Below are positions 54,039-63,199 of a DNA stretch of 64,000 nucleotides, piece after piece. Below the pieces are notes generated by a model. That model had not been told where the DNA came from, did no database searches, and was given only the letters and a program-made list of their open reading frames with translations. The DNA is from Lutibacter sp. A80. GTDB lineage: Bacteria > Bacteroidota > Bacteroidia > Flavobacteriales > Flavobacteriaceae. Made by a program: the position numbers and the translations under genes. Numbering within the stretch: position 1 is the stretch's first letter; every line of letters starts with the position of its first letter. The stretch spans positions 2,462,501-2,526,500 of the forward strand of contig NZ_CP092480.1 in the NCBI RefSeq assembly GCF_022429645.1, read 5' to 3'.

Positions 54039-55511
54039 TTAGTTAAACCAATTATTTATAATCTTATTTTCTATTGGCGTTGCTGTTTTATGAATATACT
54101 CGTTTTTAGCTGCATTATATTCGTAATCTGCTCCCCATTCTTTATAATTTTCCGCTACTTGTTTAATGCTTTCGCAAACATATAAAACTTCTTGAGTTGT
54201 TATTGTTGGATGAATAGACATTCTTATCCATCCTGGACGCTCAACCATACAACCTCCTAATATTTGCTTTTCTATACCTTTTGAGGTGTTTTGATCTACA
54301 TGTAATAAAAAGTGACCATATGTTCCTGCGCATGAACATCCTCCTCTGGTTTGCACCCCAAAACGATCATTCAATAATTTTACTATTAAATTAAAATGAA
54401 CTTCTTCAATATAAAATGAAAAAATACCCAACCTATCTTCATGCTGTGGCGCTAAAATTTTAAGATTCGGGATTTTACTGAGTTTTTCAAAAACCAATTC
54501 ATTAATTTCATGCTCTCGTGCCAATATGTTATCAACCCCCATTGCTTCTTTTAACTGAATGGAAAGGGCTATTTTTATGTTTTGTAAAAAACCTGGGGTA
54601 CCGCCATCTTCTCGGGTTTCAATATCGTCTACATAATCGTGATCGCCCCAAGGATTGGTATAATTTACTGTTCCTCCTCCTGGATTGTCTGGTACTAAAT
54701 TTTTATATAATTTTTTATTAAAAATTAACACTCCTGATGTTCCTGGACCTCCTAAAAATTTATGGGGTGAAAAAAATATGGCATCTAAATACATTTCTTT
54801 GTCTTCTGGATGCATATTTATGTTTACATAAGGCGCTGAACACGCAAAATCAACAAAGCATAAACCTCCGTTTTGATGTATAATTTTTGCTATTTTATGA
54901 TAATCTGTTCTAATTCCTGTAACGTTAGAACATGCCGTTATTGAGGCTATTTTTATTGGACGGTCTTTATATTGATCTAATAATTTTTGAAAACTCTCAA
55001 AACAAATTAAACCTGAGTCTTGACAAGGGATTATGGCTACATCTGCTATGGTTTCTAACCAAGATGTTTGATTGGAATGATGTTCCATATGTGTAATAAA
55101 AACAATAGGCTTTAACAATTCTGGTACTTTTGTATATTCCTTTATGTTTTCTGAAACTTTTAAGCCTAAAATACGTTGAAATTTATTTACAACACCGGTC
55201 ATTCCAGTACCATCTGTAATTAAAACATCGTCTGAATTTGCGTTGACATGTTTCTTTATTATAGTTCTAGCTTTATGGTAAGCCATTGTCATTACAGAAC
55301 CGGTAATAGATGTTTCCGTATGTGTATTGGCTACAAATGGCCCAAATTCATTTAATAGTTTTTCCTCTATTGGCCTATACAGTCTTCCACTAGCTGTCCA
55401 ATCTGTATATATAATTTCTTTTTCTCCATATGGAGATTGGAATGATTGATTAATTCCAACAATGTTATTTCTATATTTTTGAAAGTAGATTTCTAATTCA
55501 GAAAGACTCAT
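54039..55511 (-). CDS. Class V PLP-dependent aminotransferase / cysteine desulfurase-like
   Basis: 490 residues. The fold-type I motifs are NTHTETSITGS near the N terminus, HMEHHSNQTSW, ACSNVTGIRTD, VDFACSAPYVN (cofactor Asp) and SPHKFLGGPGTSGV with the PLP Lys. QTRGGCSCAGTYGH resembles the Cys loop of cysteine desulfurases. It is longer than IscS or SufS by about 80 residues. The substrate is not known; no Fe-S assembly genes are adjacent. Confidence 0.83.
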   Translation of the reverse strand: MSLSELEIYFQKYRNNIVGINQSFQSPYGEKEIIYTDWTASGRLYRPIEEKLLNEFGPFVANTHTETSITGSVMTMAYHKARTIIKKHVNANSDDVLITDGTGMTGVVNKFQRILGLKVSENIKEYTKVPELLKPIVFITHMEHHSNQTSWLETIADVAIIPCQDSGLICFESFQKLLDQYKDRPIKIASITACSNVTGIRTDYHKIAKIIHQNGGLCFVDFACSAPYVNINMHPEDKEMYLDAIFFSPHKFLGGPGTSGVLIFNKKLYKNLVPDNPGGGTVNYTNPWGDHDYVDDIETREDGGTPGFLQNIKIALSIQLKEAMGVDNILAREHEINELVFEKLSKIPNLKILAPQHEDRLGIFSFYIEEVHFNLIVKLLNDRFGVQTRGGCSCAGTYGHFLLHVDQNTSKGIEKQILGGCMVERPGWIRMSIHPTITTQEVLYVCESIKQVAENYKEWGADYEYNAAKNEYIHKTATPIENKIINNWFN

Positions 55512-55554
55512 TATTTAAGCTATTTTATTTACTAATATGTACTATAATGGAACT

Positions 55555-55594
55555 AAAAAGATACTCGTTTTATTTGTTAAATGAGTATCTTTTT
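55555..55594 (-). terminator. Terminator of the dsbD-tlpA unit
   Basis: Arms AAAAGATACTC (55556-55566) and GAGTATCTTTT (55583-55593) pair over 11 bp. On the minus strand a T run follows. It sits 27 bp after the TlpA-like gene. Confidence 0.75.
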
Positions 55595-55620
55595 AAACCG
55601 TAATTTATTTAAAATTATTG

Positions 55621-56634
55621 TTATATTTTTAACTCATCAAACAATGCAATTAAATCTTTTGATGATGGTCTAGGTGCATCTGAACTAACAATATTCCCCT
55701 CTGGATCGATTAATAAAAATCTAGGTATTCCTTTAATTTTGTATTCTTGAATAAAATCTGATTTCCAATTATTATCTGCAAATAACTGAACTCCTCCTAA
55801 TTCTTTTTCTGAAACCATAGTTTTCCAAGCTTCATGATTTTTATCTTCATCTATTGAAATACTTACAAATTCTATATTTTTTCCGTGGTACGCTTTTTCA
55901 ACTTCTTTTAAAAATGGAATTTCTCGTTTACAAGGTGCACACCAAGTTGCCCAAACATCTACATACACGTATTTCCCTTTTAAATCGTCTAATGAAGTTG
56001 TACCTCCTTTAAAATTTTCGTAATCTGTAAACTTTGGTGATGCATTTCCTTTACCTAAAACGGTCGCTAAATAGCGTCTTTCTTTATAAGTAGAAGCTAT
56101 ATAATTTGTTAAACGGTCTATTTGTTTTTCTTGACCTGAAACAAAAGCGGTATCTGTTATTTTAGCTTCAGTCAATAAATTTTTAAACTTTGAATTTATA
56201 CCTTCTATTTTTTCATCAAAACTCGCTTTTTCTAATGTAAATAAAGAATCATCTCCTAATACTGTTTCTTGTAAAAGTGCTACAGCCGCTATATAATTGT
56301 TTTCATCTGATCCATTACCTGTATAAGCAAGTGTTTCGTCAAATTCTGAGGTGTTTACTTCTAAATTTAAATCGTACCCATTTTTTAAATAAACTGATGC
56401 TTGTTCTGTTCCATCAAATAAAACATAGTTTCCTTCTTTTACTTTTAAAGTATCTGAAAATGTTCCATCTGATTTTACTTTAATAGTTTTTAAAATTGTT
56501 CTTTGAGCAACTATTAAAGAATCTGAATTTGGGTTTGTTATTGTTCCTGTTAATGTTACATAGTCTTTTGGGGCTTCTGGTTTACACCCTATAATTAATA
56601 AAACTGCACTAACTACTATTACTATTTTTTTCAT
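55621..56634 (-). CDS. TlpA-like thioredoxin lipoprotein
   Basis: 337 residues. Lipobox LIIGC (Cys17). The N-terminal part (about 25-120) is a DUF4369-like beta domain (LTGTITNPNSDSLIVAQ). The C-terminal thioredoxin domain has the active site WCAPC in VDVWATWCAPCKREIPF and the cis-Pro region KGIPRFLLIDPEG. Such proteins reduce or form disulfides in the periplasm. It is 2 bp after dsbD, which probably supplies its electrons. Confidence 0.88.
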   Translation of the reverse strand: MKKIVIVVSAVLLIIGCKPEAPKDYVTLTGTITNPNSDSLIVAQRTILKTIKVKSDGTFSDTLKVKEGNYVLFDGTEQASVYLKNGYDLNLEVNTSEFDETLAYTGNGSDENNYIAAVALLQETVLGDDSLFTLEKASFDEKIEGINSKFKNLLTEAKITDTAFVSGQEKQIDRLTNYIASTYKERRYLATVLGKGNASPKFTDYENFKGGTTSLDDLKGKYVYVDVWATWCAPCKREIPFLKEVEKAYHGKNIEFVSISIDEDKNHEAWKTMVSEKELGGVQLFADNNWKSDFIQEYKIKGIPRFLLIDPEGNIVSSDAPRPSSKDLIALFDELKI

Positions 56635-56636
56635 TC

Positions 56637-58616
56637 TTATTGTTTATTATTAAATTTTGAAATTCCTTCTTTTAGCCAATCATGGTATTCGTCTGCATCT
56701 GGTGTATAACCTGCTGGATCTATTAAATTTTCTTCATTATGATCCATTAATACGTAAAATGGCTGTGCATTTGCTTTGTATTTTATTGTTTGAAACTCAC
56801 TCCATCTCTGACCTATATATTTTAATTTTTTTCCAGGTCTTAATTTTGATTCTATTTCCATTCCTTTTGGCAAAGGGCGTTTATCATCTACATATAATGA
56901 AATTAATATAATATCATTCTTTAAAATTGGCAATACGTGGTCTTTTGCCCAAACATTTTGCTCCATTTTTCTACAGTTTACACAAGCGTGGCCTGTAAAA
57001 TCTAACATTACTGGTTTTTTAACTTTTTTAGCATACGCCAAACCTAAATCGTAATCGTTAAAAGCAAGTATATTATGTGGCGCCATTAAGTGTGCACCTT
57101 CTGGTAAATCTCCATGACTACTTGTTGAAGCACCGGCTTCTCCAAGTTTTTTAAACCCAACTCCGTAAGGAGATTCGCTATAATGTTGTGCTGGTGGAAA
57201 TGCGCTAATTAAATTTAATGGTGCTCCCCAAAGTCCTGGAATCATATAAATTGTGAATGTTAATACTACCAATCCTAAACTTAATCTTCCTACTGAAATA
57301 TGTGTTAAAGGTGAATCGTGTGGTAATTGTATTTTTCCAAATAAATAAAATGCTAACGCTCCAAAAACTGCAATCCAAATTGCTATAAATACTTCACGCT
57401 CTAACCAATGTAATTGTAATACTAAATCGGCATTTGATAAGAATTTAAATGCTAATGCTAATTCTAAAAATCCTAAAACAACTTTTACTGTATTTAACCA
57501 ACCTCCAGATTTTGGTAATGAATTTAACCAACCTGGAAAAGCTGCAAATAATGCAAATGGAATTGCCAATGCTAAAGAGAATCCTAGCATACCAACAATT
57601 GGACCTACTTGACTTCCTCCTGCTGCGGCTTCAACCAATAAAGTTCCAACAATTGGACCTGTACAAGAAAATGACACAATTGCCAAAGCTAATGCCATAA
57701 AAAAGATTCCAATAATTCCTCCTCTATCTGCTTGTGCATCTACTTTTGTTCCCCAAGAACTAGGTAATGTAATTTCAAAAGCTCCTAAAAACGAAACTGC
57801 AAAAACTAATAATAGTAAAAAGAAAATAACATTAAACCATACGTTGGTTGAGAGGGCATTTAAAGCATCCGCTCCAAAAACAGCACTTACAAATATTCCT
57901 AATAAAACATAGATAATTACTATAGAAACTCCATAAATAATGGCGTTTTTAACACCTTTAGCTTTGCTTTTACTTTGTTTTGTGAAAAAGCTAACTGTCA
58001 TAGGTATCATTGGGAAAACACAAGGTGTTAACAATGCTGCAAAACCTGAGAAAAACGCAATAATAAAAATAGTTAATAAACTTTTATTAGTTGATTCGTC
58101 TTGTTTTTTTACTGCAGTAACAGTTTCTTTTGTTGCTGTTTTAGGGCTTTCAATTGCTGCTGTTTCACCCGAAATATTAAATTCTAAATCTACAAATGTT
58201 GGTGGTAAACAACTAGTATCATCACAAACCATAAATTCTACTTCTCCTGAAATTTTTAAAGTATTTTCGGTTTTTAATTTAATACGTTGTTTAAAAATAG
58301 CTTCGTTTTCAAAGTATTTAATTTCCATATCAAAAACTGGGTCATGAACGGTATGACCTGTTTCTTCTGTAACATTGTCTACTAATTCAAACTGATCTGT
58401 AGGTTCAAATGTAAATGTGGTTGGTATTGGCCCATCTTGGGGTACACTTTGTGAATACAAATGCCAATTGGCTTCTATTGATGCTTTAACTATTAAGTCG
58501 TATTCCGTATCAGTGATCTTCTCTACTGCTGTTGTCCATTTTACTGGATCGTGAATTTGGGCATAGCTTCCCGAAAAAAGTAATAAAAGAGATAAAAATG
58601 ATATTATTTTTCGCAT
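56637..58616 (-). CDS. dsbD: Thiol:disulfide interchange protein DsbD
   Basis: 659 residues from the ATG at 58616, which gives a normal signal peptide (about 1-19, ending SGSYAQ) and lies after a -7 box; the longer frame from 58661 does not. Domains: N-terminal DsbD-alpha (DDTSCLPP), an eight-helix DsbD-beta with the paired Cys in LLTPCVFPMIP and SFSCTGPIVG, and a C-terminal thioredoxin domain with CVNC in FTGHACVNCRKM. It passes electrons from cytoplasmic thioredoxin to the periplasm, here likely to the TlpA-like lipoprotein. Confidence 0.92.
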   Translation of the reverse strand: MRKIISFLSLLLLFSGSYAQIHDPVKWTTAVEKITDTEYDLIVKASIEANWHLYSQSVPQDGPIPTTFTFEPTDQFELVDNVTEETGHTVHDPVFDMEIKYFENEAIFKQRIKLKTENTLKISGEVEFMVCDDTSCLPPTFVDLEFNISGETAAIESPKTATKETVTAVKKQDESTNKSLLTIFIIAFFSGFAALLTPCVFPMIPMTVSFFTKQSKSKAKGVKNAIIYGVSIVIIYVLLGIFVSAVFGADALNALSTNVWFNVIFFLLLLVFAVSFLGAFEITLPSSWGTKVDAQADRGGIIGIFFMALALAIVSFSCTGPIVGTLLVEAAAGGSQVGPIVGMLGFSLALAIPFALFAAFPGWLNSLPKSGGWLNTVKVVLGFLELALAFKFLSNADLVLQLHWLEREVFIAIWIAVFGALAFYLFGKIQLPHDSPLTHISVGRLSLGLVVLTFTIYMIPGLWGAPLNLISAFPPAQHYSESPYGVGFKKLGEAGASTSSHGDLPEGAHLMAPHNILAFNDYDLGLAYAKKVKKPVMLDFTGHACVNCRKMEQNVWAKDHVLPILKNDIILISLYVDDKRPLPKGMEIESKLRPGKKLKYIGQRWSEFQTIKYKANAQPFYVLMDHNEENLIDPAGYTPDADEYHDWLKEGISKFNNKQ

Positions 58617-58648
58617 AGTATTAATTGATTTTGCTTGTTTTAAGGTTT

Positions 58649-58656
58649 CAAAAATA
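58649..58656 (-). promoter_or_regulatory. -7 promoter box for dsbD
   Basis: Minus-strand TATTTTTG matches TAnnTTTG and lies 32 bp before the chosen ATG. Confidence 0.4.
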
Positions 58657-58811
58657 AACATTATTACTTACTAAGACGTTGATAACATTATTTTCCCCTA
58701 TTTATTAGTGTTAAACTTTTCTTAATAGCTGTTTTAACTAAATTTTGATTATAAAAATTTATAGGGAATGTGAATTGACTTTCGATGTATTTATATAGCA
58801 AAAAAAACTTA

Positions 58812-59492
58812 CTATATGAACCCTTTTTCTTTTGCTTTCAATATTAATTCTCTGTCATCATTTTCTTTTACTTTAAACAATGTTTTCAATTGCTTTTTTC
58901 TTTTTTCTAAACCAGCCAAAGACATTGGAATAATTTTAGGAAGTTCTTTCATTTTAGTTCCAATAGACATTTCGTATAATAGTTGCCTATCTATTTTATC
59001 AAGCTTATAATCAATCGAAGCTTGTTTTCTAAACAATTCTAGTACAGATTTACTATAATATGGAGAGCCATCTAAAACCGTTTTTATTGAAAAAACAAGT
59101 TCCTCTTTATTGATATCATTTTTAATTAAAAAACCATCTGGATTCACATTTTTTAATATTACTTGTATTCTATAATTATCGTTAAAAGTGGTAGCAACAA
59201 TAATTTTACATTTTGGAAGTAATTGATTTATTCGAACACCTAAATCTTCACCCGACAAGTATACCCCATCTGTAGATGGTGGTAAAGATATGTCTAAAAA
59301 AACAATATCAATTCCTGTATTTTTCGAAGAGTTTTCAATTATTTCAATTGCATCATCACAATTTGTTGCGATAGAAATTTCGAATTTAGTAGTTGGCTTT
59401 TCTAAACTGATAAATTCAAAAGCGCTTTTATAAGCATCCGCAATAATTGGATGATCATCAATTATTAATACTTTATATGTTTTTTCCTTCAT
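58812..59492 (-). CDS. NarL/LuxR-type response regulator
   Basis: 226 residues. Receiver with DDH at 12-14, phosphoacceptor Asp67 in DIVFLDISLPP, Thr in VATTFND and Lys in FLIKND. The C-terminal part (about 165-226) keeps the LuxR-type HTH pattern (LDKIDRQLLYEMSIGTKMKE, IPMSLAGLEKRKKQL) but is diverged. Its start overlaps the end of the TPR histidine kinase by 20 bp, so the pair is coupled. Target genes are not identifiable. Confidence 0.85.
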   Translation of the reverse strand: MKEKTYKVLIIDDHPIIADAYKSAFEFISLEKPTTKFEISIATNCDDAIEIIENSSKNTGIDIVFLDISLPPSTDGVYLSGEDLGVRINQLLPKCKIIVATTFNDNYRIQVILKNVNPDGFLIKNDINKEELVFSIKTVLDGSPYYSKSVLELFRKQASIDYKLDKIDRQLLYEMSIGTKMKELPKIIPMSLAGLEKRKKQLKTLFKVKENDDRELILKAKEKGFI

Positions 59493-61500
59493 TTATTATT
59501 TGTATTGGGCAAGTAACAAAAATAGTAGTTCCTTCATTTTTTGAAGAATTAATTTTAATATTTCCATTAATTTTATGAACTCTAGAGTTCATATTTTTTA
59601 ATCCGATCCCTTTTCTTTTTTCTTTAATATTAAAACCAATTCCATTATCTTTCACTAGCATTTCTATACTATTATTCTCTAATTTAATGTTTATTTCTAC
59701 AAAAGTTGCATTTGCATATTTAATTATGTTTTGCAATGCTTCTTGTAATATTCTATATAAATTAATTTTTACAATATCGTCTATATCATCCCAATCAATA
59801 GTTTCATCACAATAAAACACATGTTCAAATTTTTGTAAATTACTTCTTTCATCAATTAAATCTTTAATAATTTTTGAAAAATTCTCTTTAGACGATAATA
59901 TTTCATTTTTTAATTCATGTGAAATAGTTCTAATTTCTTTTTCAATATTCTGAAGCTCATCAATATAATTTTTATGTTTTTCAATGGTAGCATTATCTGC
60001 TGCAATATTTAAAAACCCCAGCCCCAATCTGGTTCCAAAAATTTTACCTAAAACACCATCGTGCAAGTCTTCAGAAATTCTGTGCCGTTCTTTTAAACGT
60101 TCTTCTTCTAATTTAGTTTGTTGTTTTATCATTAAAGATAAAATTTCTTGATTGGATTTTTGTTGTTCTTTTTCAAACAATAATTCTTTATTTTTTATTC
60201 TTTGCACCCGCATTATATATGCAAAAGAAAAAAATATAATCATTAAAAAACCTCCCAATAAAATTAATAAATTTTGTTGAGAAAGTTTCTCTGTTTCTTG
60301 AATATATTCATCTGTTTCAAAACGTAACCTAGTAAATTTATTTCTAATCTTTCTATCTTCAACGTGTAAGCTATCACTTAAATGCACATATTCGTTTAAA
60401 TAAGTATTAGAATTTTTCATATCTACTTTTGAAAGTAAGAGTAGCGTTTCTAATTTATCTCTATTATTTTTAACCTGATCTGCTAATCCTAAAGCTTCAT
60501 TTGCATATTGTACAGCCAAAGTTGTATCTTTTTTTACAGCATAAAACTCTGATAAATGCCTTTTACAAATAACCACTCCAGAAATATTTTTTAAACTATC
60601 TCTAATTTTAAGTGATTTATACAAACCTTCTACAATATTTATAGTATCACCTCTTAAAAACTTTGTATACGCCATATTATCAATAAGACGTGCATAAAAA
60701 ACAGGGTCTTGATTTATTAAATTTTTATTTTTTAATGCTTTATCAAAGTACTCAATAGCTTTTTCGTAATTATTAAGTTTTTGGTAGGTTAAACCTAAAT
60801 TACTATAGCTTCCTTCTTTATATTTATTCTTAGTTTTAACTTTAGTTAAATACTCTAAAGCTTTATTATGGTAAAAGATAGCACGATCAAACTCTTCGAG
60901 TTCTATATAAATTAAACCTAAATAATTATAACATTGGTATAATTTATCATAACGTTTAACCTTTTCGTATTTACTTATTGCTTCAAAAATTAAAATTTCA
61001 CTTCCTGTATAATCTTTTAACCGACCTTGTATAAACGCCATGTTGTACAACATATTTGCGGCATAATAATTATGTTTAGCAGCTTGAAAATTTTCATAAG
61101 CCGTATGAAAATGAAAATACGCACTATCTGTTACTTGCAAATCGGTATAATAGTTTCCGTAATTCCAATGTGCTTCCCCTATTTTTAAAAAATCATCTAT
61201 TTTTGTGGCTACTTCCAATGATTTTATATTTGCTTTTACAAATAAAGAATCAAAATTTAACCCTTCTGTTTGGTAGGCTATTTCTGCAAAAAAGTTATTT
61301 TTGATAGAATCTGAGCTTACATCTAAAGTAGCTGTATAAGCTTTTTCTAAAGCTCTTTTTTTTTGAATTTTAGTTGTTTTAAATTGTTTGGATTGTGCTA
61401 TCCAAAATACAATACTATCATTAGCTTTAGTTTGCTTATTTTTTGATACTACATTAGATTTTTCGCAGCAAAAAAATATCGGTATAATTAATACCAACAT
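59473..61500 (-). CDS. TPR-containing sensor histidine kinase
   Basis: 675 residues from the ATG at 61500; a TTG two codons upstream also opens the frame. The N terminus (LIIPIFFCC) looks like a lipoprotein signal. About eight TPR units follow (YQCYNYLGLIYIELEEFDRA, GSYSNLGLTYQKLNNYEKAI). One membrane helix (about 405-425) precedes a HisKA_3 domain (HRISEDLHDGVLG, phosphorylated His) and an HATPase (KDNGIGFNI, GIGLKNM). A periplasmic TPR sensor with a NarL-type partner is common in Flavobacteriia; the ligand is unknown. Confidence 0.88.
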   Translation of the reverse strand: MLVLIIPIFFCCEKSNVVSKNKQTKANDSIVFWIAQSKQFKTTKIQKKRALEKAYTATLDVSSDSIKNNFFAEIAYQTEGLNFDSLFVKANIKSLEVATKIDDFLKIGEAHWNYGNYYTDLQVTDSAYFHFHTAYENFQAAKHNYYAANMLYNMAFIQGRLKDYTGSEILIFEAISKYEKVKRYDKLYQCYNYLGLIYIELEEFDRAIFYHNKALEYLTKVKTKNKYKEGSYSNLGLTYQKLNNYEKAIEYFDKALKNKNLINQDPVFYARLIDNMAYTKFLRGDTINIVEGLYKSLKIRDSLKNISGVVICKRHLSEFYAVKKDTTLAVQYANEALGLADQVKNNRDKLETLLLLSKVDMKNSNTYLNEYVHLSDSLHVEDRKIRNKFTRLRFETDEYIQETEKLSQQNLLILLGGFLMIIFFSFAYIMRVQRIKNKELLFEKEQQKSNQEILSLMIKQQTKLEEERLKERHRISEDLHDGVLGKIFGTRLGLGFLNIAADNATIEKHKNYIDELQNIEKEIRTISHELKNEILSSKENFSKIIKDLIDERSNLQKFEHVFYCDETIDWDDIDDIVKINLYRILQEALQNIIKYANATFVEINIKLENNSIEMLVKDNGIGFNIKEKRKGIGLKNMNSRVHKINGNIKINSSKNEGTTIFVTCPIQIINEGKNI

Positions 61501-61570
61501 TAACAATTTAATTAATACTATGTAGAATTTCGCTTTAATTTTAACAACGGTTGTTTAAAACAAAGCTACT

Positions 61571-61603
61571 AAAAAAAGCCTTAAACTTTAGTTTAAGGCT
61601 TTT
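61571..61603 (-). terminator. Terminator after the 50-residue lipoprotein gene
   Basis: Arms 61574-61587 and 61590-61603 form a perfect 14-bp stem (inner pairs probably open). On the minus strand it runs into T. It lies 42 bp after the small gene's stop. Confidence 0.75.
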
Positions 61604-61644
61604 AATATTTATTATTACTAATAATTTATTTTATGTAAATACAA

Positions 61645-61797
61645 TTAATCTCTTGTTCTAATAATATCTGCTGTTCCATCATCTCCAGTTGCTTGTTCTT
61701 GAGCATATAATTGTTCTACTTCATCATTGTCTGAAGTACAAGATAAAGCTAATGTTGAAACTACTAATAAAGCGAAGATAAATTTAATTGATTTCAT
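61645..61797 (-). CDS. Small predicted lipoprotein, 50 residues
   Basis: ATG at 61797, TAA at 61645-61647. The peptide starts MKSIKFIFALLVVSTLALSC, a complete lipoprotein signal with lipobox LALSC and Cys20. The mature part is 31 residues, acidic (TSDNDEVEQLYAQEQ, TGDDGTADIIRTRD). No family is recognised. It has its own terminator downstream. Three 21-bp direct repeats lie about 100-160 bp upstream, between it and an orphan LytTR regulator that may control it. Confidence 0.75.
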   Translation of the reverse strand: MKSIKFIFALLVVSTLALSCTSDNDEVEQLYAQEQATGDDGTADIIRTRD

Positions 61798-61894
61798 AAT
61801 AAATGGTTTTTTATATTGTTTATATTTTATTCTGTTTTGTTAATTACTACGGTGTAAATGTAGTACTTAGAGTAAAAAACACAAGATTGAATAC

Positions 61895-61957
61895 CCATTT
61901 ATTAGTGAAGACATGTCGTTTGTTAGCAAAGACAAGTTGTTTGTTAGAAAGACGGTT
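61895..61957. repeat. Three direct repeats with exact 21-bp period
   Basis: The units CATTTATTAGTGAAGACA (61896-61913), CGTTTGTTAGCAAAGACA (61917-61934) and TGTTTGTTAGAAAGAC (61938-61953) carry TTAG at 61902, 61923 and 61944. Units 1 and 2 agree at 14 of 18 bases. Twenty-one bp is two helical turns, the spacing of LytTR operator repeats, and a LytTR gene ends 65 bp away. A plus-strand frame would read these as a heptapeptide repeat, which is less likely. Confidence 0.6.
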
Positions 61958-62022
61958 AATTCTCCACTTTAAGGTAGTATTAAATAAAAAAGAAACACAA
62001 AACTTCAGCAAAATTAAAACTT

Positions 62023-62748
62023 TTATTTTACAGAAATATAAGAATATGCTGTTAAAGATTTATTGATTTTTTCAATTGCAGAAATATAAGTTTTAGTAAA
62101 AGGCACCTCTATATTTGTTTTACTAATAGTACAAGTAGATTTACCATATTGAATTCTTGAAATAAAATTTTTATTTATAATATAGCTTTTATGAATTCTA
62201 TAAAAATTATTTGGTAATATCTCTTCAAACGTTTTAAGTGTTTTATATGCATTTATAACAGTACCGCCATCCATATGAAAATCTGTTGTATTATTATCTG
62301 CCTTTAAATACAATATTTCATCTGTTTTAAGATATTGATAATCTTTATATGACTTTAAACAGATATTTTTACCAAACTGCCTTTGTCTCTTTTTTTGTAA
62401 TTTTATTATTGTTTTTCTAATTTCTACCTCAGACAATGGATTTAATAAAAAATCGAAAAAACCATTTTTTATAACATTATATATTTCTTTTTTAGAGGAA
62501 GAAATAGCTATAAAAATAGGACTGTTATTATTAAATAAGTTTAGTTCTTGTACAAACTCAAAAGGATTTTTAAAAACAGTATCAATGTTAAAAAAAACCA
62601 CATCAGGGGTTTCTTTTAAAATAATATTAGTTGCATTTACTGGTTTTGAAGAAGTTCCAATACAATCAAACTCAGGATAATCGTTTAAAACATCCGTAAT
62701 ACTTTGAACAGTATTTAAGTCATCATCTATAATAAAAACGTTGCACAT
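62023..62748 (-). CDS. Orphan LytTR response regulator with atypical receiver
   Basis: 241 residues. The acidic cluster at 8-10 (FIIDDDLN) and Lys region are recognisable, but the phosphoacceptor position reads VVFFNID, placing Asn54 where the other LytTR regulator has Asp54. Position 56 is Asp. The C-terminal LytTR domain (about 135-241) is well kept: KTDEILYLKADNNTTDFHM, NNFYRIHKSYIINKNFI. No kinase gene is next to it. It may act without phosphorylation. A -7 box and a dyad lie upstream. Confidence 0.87.
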   Translation of the reverse strand: MCNVFIIDDDLNTVQSITDVLNDYPEFDCIGTSSKPVNATNIILKETPDVVFFNIDTVFKNPFEFVQELNLFNNNSPIFIAISSSKKEIYNVIKNGFFDFLLNPLSEVEIRKTIIKLQKKRQRQFGKNICLKSYKDYQYLKTDEILYLKADNNTTDFHMDGGTVINAYKTLKTFEEILPNNFYRIHKSYIINKNFISRIQYGKSTCTISKTNIEVPFTKTYISAIEKINKSLTAYSYISVK

Positions 62749-62773
62749 TTTGAATTAAGCAATTTAATTTTAC

Positions 62774-62781
62774 CAAAAATA
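62774..62781 (-). promoter_or_regulatory. -7 promoter box for the orphan LytTR gene
   Basis: Minus-strand TATTTTTG matches TAnnTTTG, 25 bp before the ATG. A TTTG (62800-62797) lies 15 bp further upstream as a possible -33 element. Confidence 0.45.
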
Positions 62782-62792
62782 CTAAAAAATAA

Positions 62793-62808
62793 CATACAAA
62801 ATTGTATG
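62793..62808. promoter_or_regulatory. Dyad overlapping the -33 region
   Basis: CATACAA (62793-62799) and TTGTATG (62802-62808) are perfect inverted arms separated by AA. The position over the possible -33 element suggests an operator. Confidence 0.35.
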
Positions 62809-62862
62809 GTTTAACCCCACTTTTTTTACGGATAAATAATTAAATAGTATATTTTATAGTTT

Positions 62863-62870
62863 TAAATTTG
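62863..62870 (+). promoter_or_regulatory. -7 promoter box for the 45-residue ORF
   Basis: TAAATTTG matches TAnnTTTG. The leader from about 62877 to 62953 has two small hairpins: AAAGTTA with TAACTTT, and AGGTAT with ATACCT. Confidence 0.4.
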
Positions 62871-62953
62871 ACATGTAAGAAAAAGTTAGTAGATAACTTT
62901 CTAAAATTTATAGAGCCAGGTATGTAAAAAATACCTTAAAAATCGAAAACAAA

Positions 62954-63091
62954 ATGAAAGAAAAAAAACACCTTACTAATAATGTTGAAGATTTTATAAA
63001 TAAAGTAACGCTTAAATTAACAAAAAATCACCAACAAAACAATTACCCTGAAAATATTAGAGGCCTATTTGAACGTTTAGGTATAGAATAA
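62954..63091 (+). CDS. Possible small protein, 45 residues
   Basis: ATG at 62954, TAA at 63089-63091. The peptide is basic in its first two thirds (MKEKKHLTNNVEDFINKVTL) and ends NIRGLFERLGIE; it has no signal peptide or membrane helix. It is a free-standing unit with its own -7 box upstream and a strong terminator at 63200-63235. No family is recognised. A non-coding RNA from the same unit is the alternative. Confidence 0.5.
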   Translation: MKEKKHLTNNVEDFINKVTLKLTKNHQQNNYPENIRGLFERLGIE

Positions 63092-63199
63092 ATATAAAAA
63101 TTTACCCCCCCAAAGCAGTAATCAGTAATTAACAAATTAATTAAAACCCCGAATTATAAATAAATTAATTGTTACTTACTAAGAGCTATGAAAATTAAG

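Noticed and set aside
61803-62066. Plus-strand ORF of 87 codons covering the 21-bp repeats
   Set aside because: It overlaps the end of the LytTR gene in antisense and the upstream region of the small lipoprotein gene, and has no family resemblance. Kept only as an alternative explanation of the repeats.
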